Assembly (NCBI GenBank): GCA_947652805.1
Contig: CANTEM010000026.1
Location: 1 to 10,609 of the forward strand
DNA: 10,609 bases
Reading direction: 5' to 3'
Source of the DNA: an uncultured Clostridia bacterium
GTDB lineage: Bacteria; Bacillota; Clostridia; Oscillospirales; CAG-272
The position numbers and the translations under genes are program-made. Shown one piece after another: positions 7,603-10,609 of the stretch (positions are counted from its first letter, which is position 1; each line of letters opens with the position of its first letter). Under the pieces are notes generated by a model. It saw nothing but the letters and a program-made list of their open reading frames with translations, was not told where the DNA came from and did not search any database.

Positions 7603-7713
7603 AGTTGCATGTATTCCTTTCATTGGCATGTGCGTCCGTATCGGGCAGGACACGATTGCGATTCTCCGAAAAACCAATCCGGTAATACCAAACGCAGCAT
7701 AAATTCTCTTTTT

Positions 7714-7742
7714 ATTATAATATACAGACCGTTTTTTTTCAA
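7714..7742 (-). promoter_or_regulatory. Sigma-A-like promoter of the dockerin/ketose operon
   Basis: On the minus strand, TTGAAA (7737-7742) and a perfect TATAAT (7714-7719) are separated by 17 nt. Transcription would begin near 7707, leaving a leader of about 105 nt before the ATG at 7602. The leader contains a small palindrome, GGTATTACC (near 7681-7689), which could be an operator or a weak hairpin. No known riboswitch is recognised in it. Confidence 0.75.
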
Positions 7743-7790
7743 TAGTTTTTCCCGCATATAAACTGGAAAATCCGACTTGTTATCCCAGTA

Positions 7791-7820
7791 TTGACAAATA
7801 TATGGTATTTTTGTTATAAT
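7791..7820 (+). promoter_or_regulatory. Consensus sigma-A promoter of the histidine phosphatase gene
   Basis: TTGACA (7791-7796) and TATAAT (7815-7820) are both perfect, with an 18-nt spacer. The start of transcription should fall near 7827, about 55 nt before the ATG at 7882. It diverges from the promoter at 7714-7742; the two -35 boxes are 48 nt apart. Confidence 0.85.
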
Positions 7821-7881
7821 TGTTTTAGCCGAAATGCAAATGCATGCTGCTGTAAAAATTTTATCAAAAGGGGCGATCTGT

Positions 7882-8619
7882 ATGGACAAAAATGACCGCA
7901 AACGAATACATATCAATTTTGCATCCACCCCAGGCACTCCTTTGCTGTTTTGCACGCCTGCCCAGGCAACCGCATTGCTCCGTGAAGAACGCAAGCCTGT
8001 ATTTTTGATACGGCACGGGTTGACTGCCTGGAACATGCAGATGCGTCTGCAAGGACGGGAAAATATTCCTTTAAATGCAGATGGGCACAGTCAGGCTAAG
8101 CATTGCGCGTCATTTTTGGGAAAGGCGCTGATCGAAAACAAGGTGCCCCTGAAAAGCGTGTACACTTCGCCCCTGACACGGGCATATGACACAGCAGCGT
8201 ACATAGCTGACAGTTTGGGATTCGAGAAACCCTCTGTTGAAAAAGGACTGATCGAACGGGATTACGGATCCCTGTCCGGGCTGACGCCTGCGAAAAAAAA
8301 GGCGCTGTATCCCACCCCGGCAGACTATCCGAAAGACGTTGAAAGTATTCCGAACGCAGCGCGTCGGATGAAACGCATTCTTTCTCAAATGTGCCAGGAA
8401 AAGGCGGATAGGGCAATCGTTGCAGTGACCCATGGAGGAATCATGAACGCATTGTTTTCCTCGTTGACCGGCGGAAGAGCCGGACTGGGTCCGAATGTAA
8501 CGCAAAACTGTGCGGTAGCCATGGTCGCTGTGGGAAAGGGAGATATTATTCCCTTGGCATTTAACATGAATGACAGTGTTTTTCCGGAATATGTTTCGGA
8601 AATTGATTTTCTAATATAA
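7882..8619 (+). CDS. Histidine phosphatase (phosphoglycerate mutase-like) family protein
   Basis: A 245-residue cytoplasmic protein of the histidine phosphatase (branch 1) superfamily, which transfers phosphate through a phospho-histidine. The catalytic pieces are all present: RHGLTAWN at 44-51 (nucleophile H45, with R44), R59 in LQGR, SPLTRAYDTA (96-105), acid E125 in LIERDYG and THGG at 183-186 (H184). The arrangement resembles CobC/GpmB-type phosphatases more than true cofactor-dependent mutases, but the substrate is unknown. About 39 residues precede the core strand and match nothing I recognise. The start at 7882 follows AAAAGGGG at good spacing; an in-frame ATG at 7834 lies just behind the predicted transcription start and lacks a ribosome binding site. 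It is the only plus-strand gene, with its own promoter and terminator. Confidence 0.88.
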   Translation: MDKNDRKRIHINFASTPGTPLLFCTPAQATALLREERKPVFLIRHGLTAWNMQMRLQGRENIPLNADGHSQAKHCASFLGKALIENKVPLKSVYTSPLTRAYDTAAYIADSLGFEKPSVEKGLIERDYGSLSGLTPAKKKALYPTPADYPKDVESIPNAARRMKRILSQMCQEKADRAIVAVTHGGIMNALFSSLTGGRAGLGPNVTQNCAVAMVAVGKGDIIPLAFNMNDSVFPEYVSEIDFLI

Positions 8620-8623
8620 TGCT

Positions 8624-8653
8624 AAAAGCTCCCCTTAGAAGGGGAGCTTTTTT
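8624..8653 (+). terminator. Strong rho-independent terminator
   Basis: A perfect 11-bp stem AAAAGCTCCCC/GGGGAGCTTTT (8624-8634 and 8641-8651) with a 6-nt loop TTAGAA is followed by further T residues, 4 nt after the phosphatase stop. On the minus strand the stem is followed by only TTTT, so it can also serve, more weakly, as the end of the methyltransferase operon converging from the right. Confidence 0.92.
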
Positions 8654-8656
8654 GTT

Positions 8657-9274
8657 CTACATCCAAAGTTCAAAAACACCGGCGCAGTCGGAAAACTTAT
8701 TAAACGTCATATTTGCAAAATGCTGCTTTATTTCCTCATATACAAAATATGCTTCCTGATCATCCCAAATATCCCCGCTTTTTTCCCTGCAAGCCTCCAG
8801 CGCGCTTCTCGTTTCAAACGCCACATCACCGATATAGATTCTGCCGCCGGGTCGAAGTTTGGACAGCAGTGTGCGCAAAAAATCAATCTTTTCCGGATCC
8901 GTCAAATGATGGAGGGTATAGGTTGCAACGATACAGTCATATTTCTGCGCCGCAAGCTCCTCCACAAGCCCCCGGGAAAAATCTCCCTGATACAGGTGAG
9001 CATCCGGCATTTTCGCCTGAGCAATCTCCAGCATACGCTTGGAAAAATCCTGCCCCCAGATCGTGCAGCCGTGTTCATACAGCTTTGCCGTCAGCGTACC
9101 GGTTCCCAGTCCCAGATCCAGTATATTCCTGCCTGTGCCAGCCAAAATCCGGTTAAAAATCTCGCCAAGCACCTTCTTATATCCGGCAAAGGGATAACTG
9201 TTTGCTTCCTCGGACAAGCCGACGCTTTTATCATAATCCTGTGCCCATAAATCGAATCCGTTTTCGTTGCGCAT
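8657..9274 (-). CDS. YrrT-like class I SAM-dependent methyltransferase
   Basis: A 205-residue Rossmann-fold methyltransferase. SAM-binding motif I is ILDLGLGTGTL (51-61). The acidic end of strand 2 is around GQDFS (74-78), with GDFS at 97-100, and the motif IV-like region reads IVATYTLHHLTDPEK (115-129), followed by LRPGGRIYIGD (140-150). The N-terminal WAQDYDKSV (10-18) and the whole order of motifs recall Bacillus YrrT, a putative methyltransferase of the methionine-to-cysteine conversion operon. The ATG at 9274 follows a strong GGAGG at 6-7 nt. The gene starts 43 nt after the cysteine desulfurase stop and is probably co-transcribed with it, which fits a sulfur-related role. The methyl acceptor is unknown. 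Confidence 0.85.
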   Translation of the reverse strand: MRNENGFDLWAQDYDKSVGLSEEANSYPFAGYKKVLGEIFNRILAGTGRNILDLGLGTGTLTAKLYEHGCTIWGQDFSKRMLEIAQAKMPDAHLYQGDFSRGLVEELAAQKYDCIVATYTLHHLTDPEKIDFLRTLLSKLRPGGRIYIGDVAFETRSALEACREKSGDIWDDQEAYFVYEEIKQHFANMTFNKFSDCAGVFELWM

Positions 9275-9317
9275 TGTTTCCTCCGTAAAAATTAATTTTA
9301 TATCTTCCGTCAGTCAC

Positions 9318-10493
9318 TTACCGCATCCGTGCAAGCCGGTGCAATTCCTGCTCCAATGCATCGCAGAATATGGCAAGTTCTTCTTCCGTATTCTGACAGG
9401 ACAAGCTGATGCGCAGGGAACAATCCGCTTCCCGCTCAGTAAGTCCGAACGCCAATAGGGGACGGCTGACCTTTTTTGCCCGGGCCGAGCAGGCGCTTCC
9501 TGCGCTGACACAAATTCCTTTTGCAGACAGAGCCCGGAGCATCACTTCACTTTTGATATTCGGCAAAGTGATATTTATAATCGCGTCTGCGCTGAATTTC
9601 GGCATATTAATCTGCACCAGACCGGATAGCTTTGGAATCAAAAAATCATGCAGGCTGCGTACCTTCTCTGCACGTGCCTTTGCTTCCTGCATACCCTCAC
9701 TGGCTGCCGCACCAAAAGCTGCAATCGCCGGAACATTTTCCGTTCCACTGCGCAGTCTGCCCTCCTGTCCCCCGCCATACAGCAGGGGAATGATCCGTTT
9801 TCTGCGGATTGTATCCTGGGAAATATACAGCGCTCCTGCTCCCTTGGGCGCATATATTTTATGGGCACTGACAGATAGGGTATCTACACCGAGAGACATC
9901 GGCGTAAACGGCACACGCATATAGCCTTGCACAGCGTCGCAGTGTATATGAGCGCCGGGACTTTTTCTGCGGATGATATCCGCTGCTGCGCGGATAGGGT
10001 ACAGCGCGCCGGTTTCGTTGTTCACAAGCATCATGGCGGCAAGAATTACGCTTTCGTCTGTCGCCTGCTCCAGATCTTCCAAATCCAATGCACCACCCCG
10101 GGTTGGAATGCGGTGGACGGTAAATCCTTTCCCTTCCAATTTTGCCGCCGCGGTTTCTATAGAGGGGTGCTCTCCTTCTGTGATCATGATTTTGCCTCTG
10201 GTGCCGTTTTTCTCCGGTCTGTTTTTTGCATACACTGTTCCGAACATCGCCTGATTGTTTGCCTCCGTACCGCAGGAGCAGAACAGAATCTGTCCGTCTG
10301 CGGCGCGGCGTAGCCCGAGAGACGCACCGATCTGCCGCCGGGCTTCCTCCAGCAGCTTATGTGCGTCCATTCCCGCCTGGTGGACGGAACCGGGATTTCC
10401 GTAACAGATGCGCAAGGCTTCCTGCATTTTCTGCAAGGAAGCCTCCGACGGTTTTGTTGTTGCGCTGTTATCCAAATAAATCATTTTTTCCAT
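9318..10493 (-). CDS. Cysteine desulfurase (NifS/IscS-like, class V aminotransferase fold)
   Basis: A 391-residue PLP enzyme that takes sulfur from L-cysteine as an enzyme-bound persulfide, releasing alanine, for Fe-S clusters or tRNA thiolation. Visible residues are IYLDNSATTKP (5-15), EGEHPSI with H109, the DAVQG stretch (186-190), PLP lysine K212 in SAHKIYAPKGAGAL, and the persulfide cysteine C335 in SAGSACSARAKKVSRPL (329-345). RSGTEN (248-253) is also typical. Length matches the NifS/IscS group. I chose ATG 10493, since AAGG lies about 9 nt upstream; a second ATG three codons in is possible. It begins 12 nt after the stop of the upstream partial gene and is followed by the YrrT-like gene. 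No iscU or thiI/mnmA neighbour is visible here, so the sulfur acceptor is undetermined. Confidence 0.93.
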   Translation of the reverse strand: MEKMIYLDNSATTKPSEASLQKMQEALRICYGNPGSVHQAGMDAHKLLEEARRQIGASLGLRRAADGQILFCSCGTEANNQAMFGTVYAKNRPEKNGTRGKIMITEGEHPSIETAAAKLEGKGFTVHRIPTRGGALDLEDLEQATDESVILAAMMLVNNETGALYPIRAAADIIRRKSPGAHIHCDAVQGYMRVPFTPMSLGVDTLSVSAHKIYAPKGAGALYISQDTIRRKRIIPLLYGGGQEGRLRSGTENVPAIAAFGAAASEGMQEAKARAEKVRSLHDFLIPKLSGLVQINMPKFSADAIINITLPNIKSEVMLRALSAKGICVSAGSACSARAKKVSRPLLAFGLTEREADCSLRISLSCQNTEEELAIFCDALEQELHRLARMR

Positions 10494-10504
10494 GTATTTA
10501 TGCC

Positions 10505-10609
10505 TTATTTGAAAGAGAAGTTTTCCAGAACCAAATCCAGATCTGACAAGTGATCTTCATAATACTCCGGTGTGGAGGTATAGGTGACATAGTATATATA
10601 GTTCTTCCG
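10505..10609 (-). CDS. C-terminal end of an unidentified protein, cut by the window edge
   Basis: An open frame enters at the right edge and ends at TAA (10505-10507), giving the last 34 residues, which end in LDLVLENFSFK. The stop is 11 nt before the cysteine desulfurase ATG, whose ribosome binding site overlaps this gene's end, so it is the upstream member of the same operon. The aromatic-rich strand (NYIYYVTYTS) followed by an acidic helix and a final FSFK is reminiscent of the end of PsbP/DUF1795-type lipoproteins. That is a weak resemblance only. Confidence 0.6.
   Translation of the reverse strand, partial: RKNYIYYVTYTSTPEYYEDHLSDLDLVLENFSFK

Noticed and set aside
7603..7677. Earlier in-frame start for the dockerin protein at 7677
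   Set aside because: It would place 25 charged residues before a clear signal peptide and has no ribosome binding site; ATG 7602 has AAAGGA upstream.
7603..7707. Possible riboswitch in the leader of the ketose operon
   Set aside because: No known aptamer pattern and no terminator-antiterminator pair could be found; only a short palindrome is present.
7834..7881. Earlier in-frame start for the histidine phosphatase at 7834
   Set aside because: It lies only about 7 nt after the predicted transcription start and lacks a ribosome binding site, while 7882 has AAAAGGGG at proper spacing.

Overview
The window looks like chromosome from an anaerobic gut or rumen Firmicute of the Ruminococcaceae/Oscillospiraceae type. 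This is an inference from gene content. The indicators are a secreted protein with a type I dockerin, a BspA-like leucine-rich-repeat membrane protein paired with its own small sigma factor, consensus sigma-A promoters, and strong purine-rich (GAAAGGAT-like) ribosome binding sites. Eight complete genes and one gene cut by the right edge are visible. All are on the minus strand except one phosphatase gene. There is no tRNA, rRNA, CRISPR array or transposase.

Layout, left to right. (1) 6-2575, minus: a small sigma-70-family sigma factor and, overlapping it by 4 bp, a single-pass membrane protein with a short cytoplasmic N-terminus and an LRR-containing outer part. This is probably a sigma/anti-sigma pair sensing something at the cell surface. 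(2) 2576-2813: an intergenic stretch holding a candidate promoter for that pair and a compact, highly symmetrical element of about 143 bp with terminal inverted repeats. The left end of the element includes the rho-independent terminator of the next operon. (3) 2814-7602, minus: a four-gene operon transcribed from a sigma-A-like promoter at 7714-7742. In order of transcription it encodes a secreted dockerin-DUF4838 protein, a D-allulose/D-tagatose 3-epimerase family enzyme, a PfkB-family sugar kinase and a class II ketose-bisphosphate aldolase. The three cytoplasmic enzymes form a plausible route for a rare ketohexose (C3 epimerisation, phosphorylation, aldol cleavage). The extracellular protein may supply the sugar. 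(4) 7791-8653, plus: a divergent monocistronic histidine phosphatase with a near-perfect sigma-A promoter and a strong terminator. (5) 8657-10609, minus: the tail of an unidentified gene, a cysteine desulfurase and a YrrT-like SAM-dependent methyltransferase, closely spaced and probably co-transcribed.

The most interesting items are the symmetrical intergenic element at 2662-2804, the rare-ketose operon headed by a dockerin protein, and the sigma/LRR membrane-protein pair. Substrates and specificities are not provable from the sequence.
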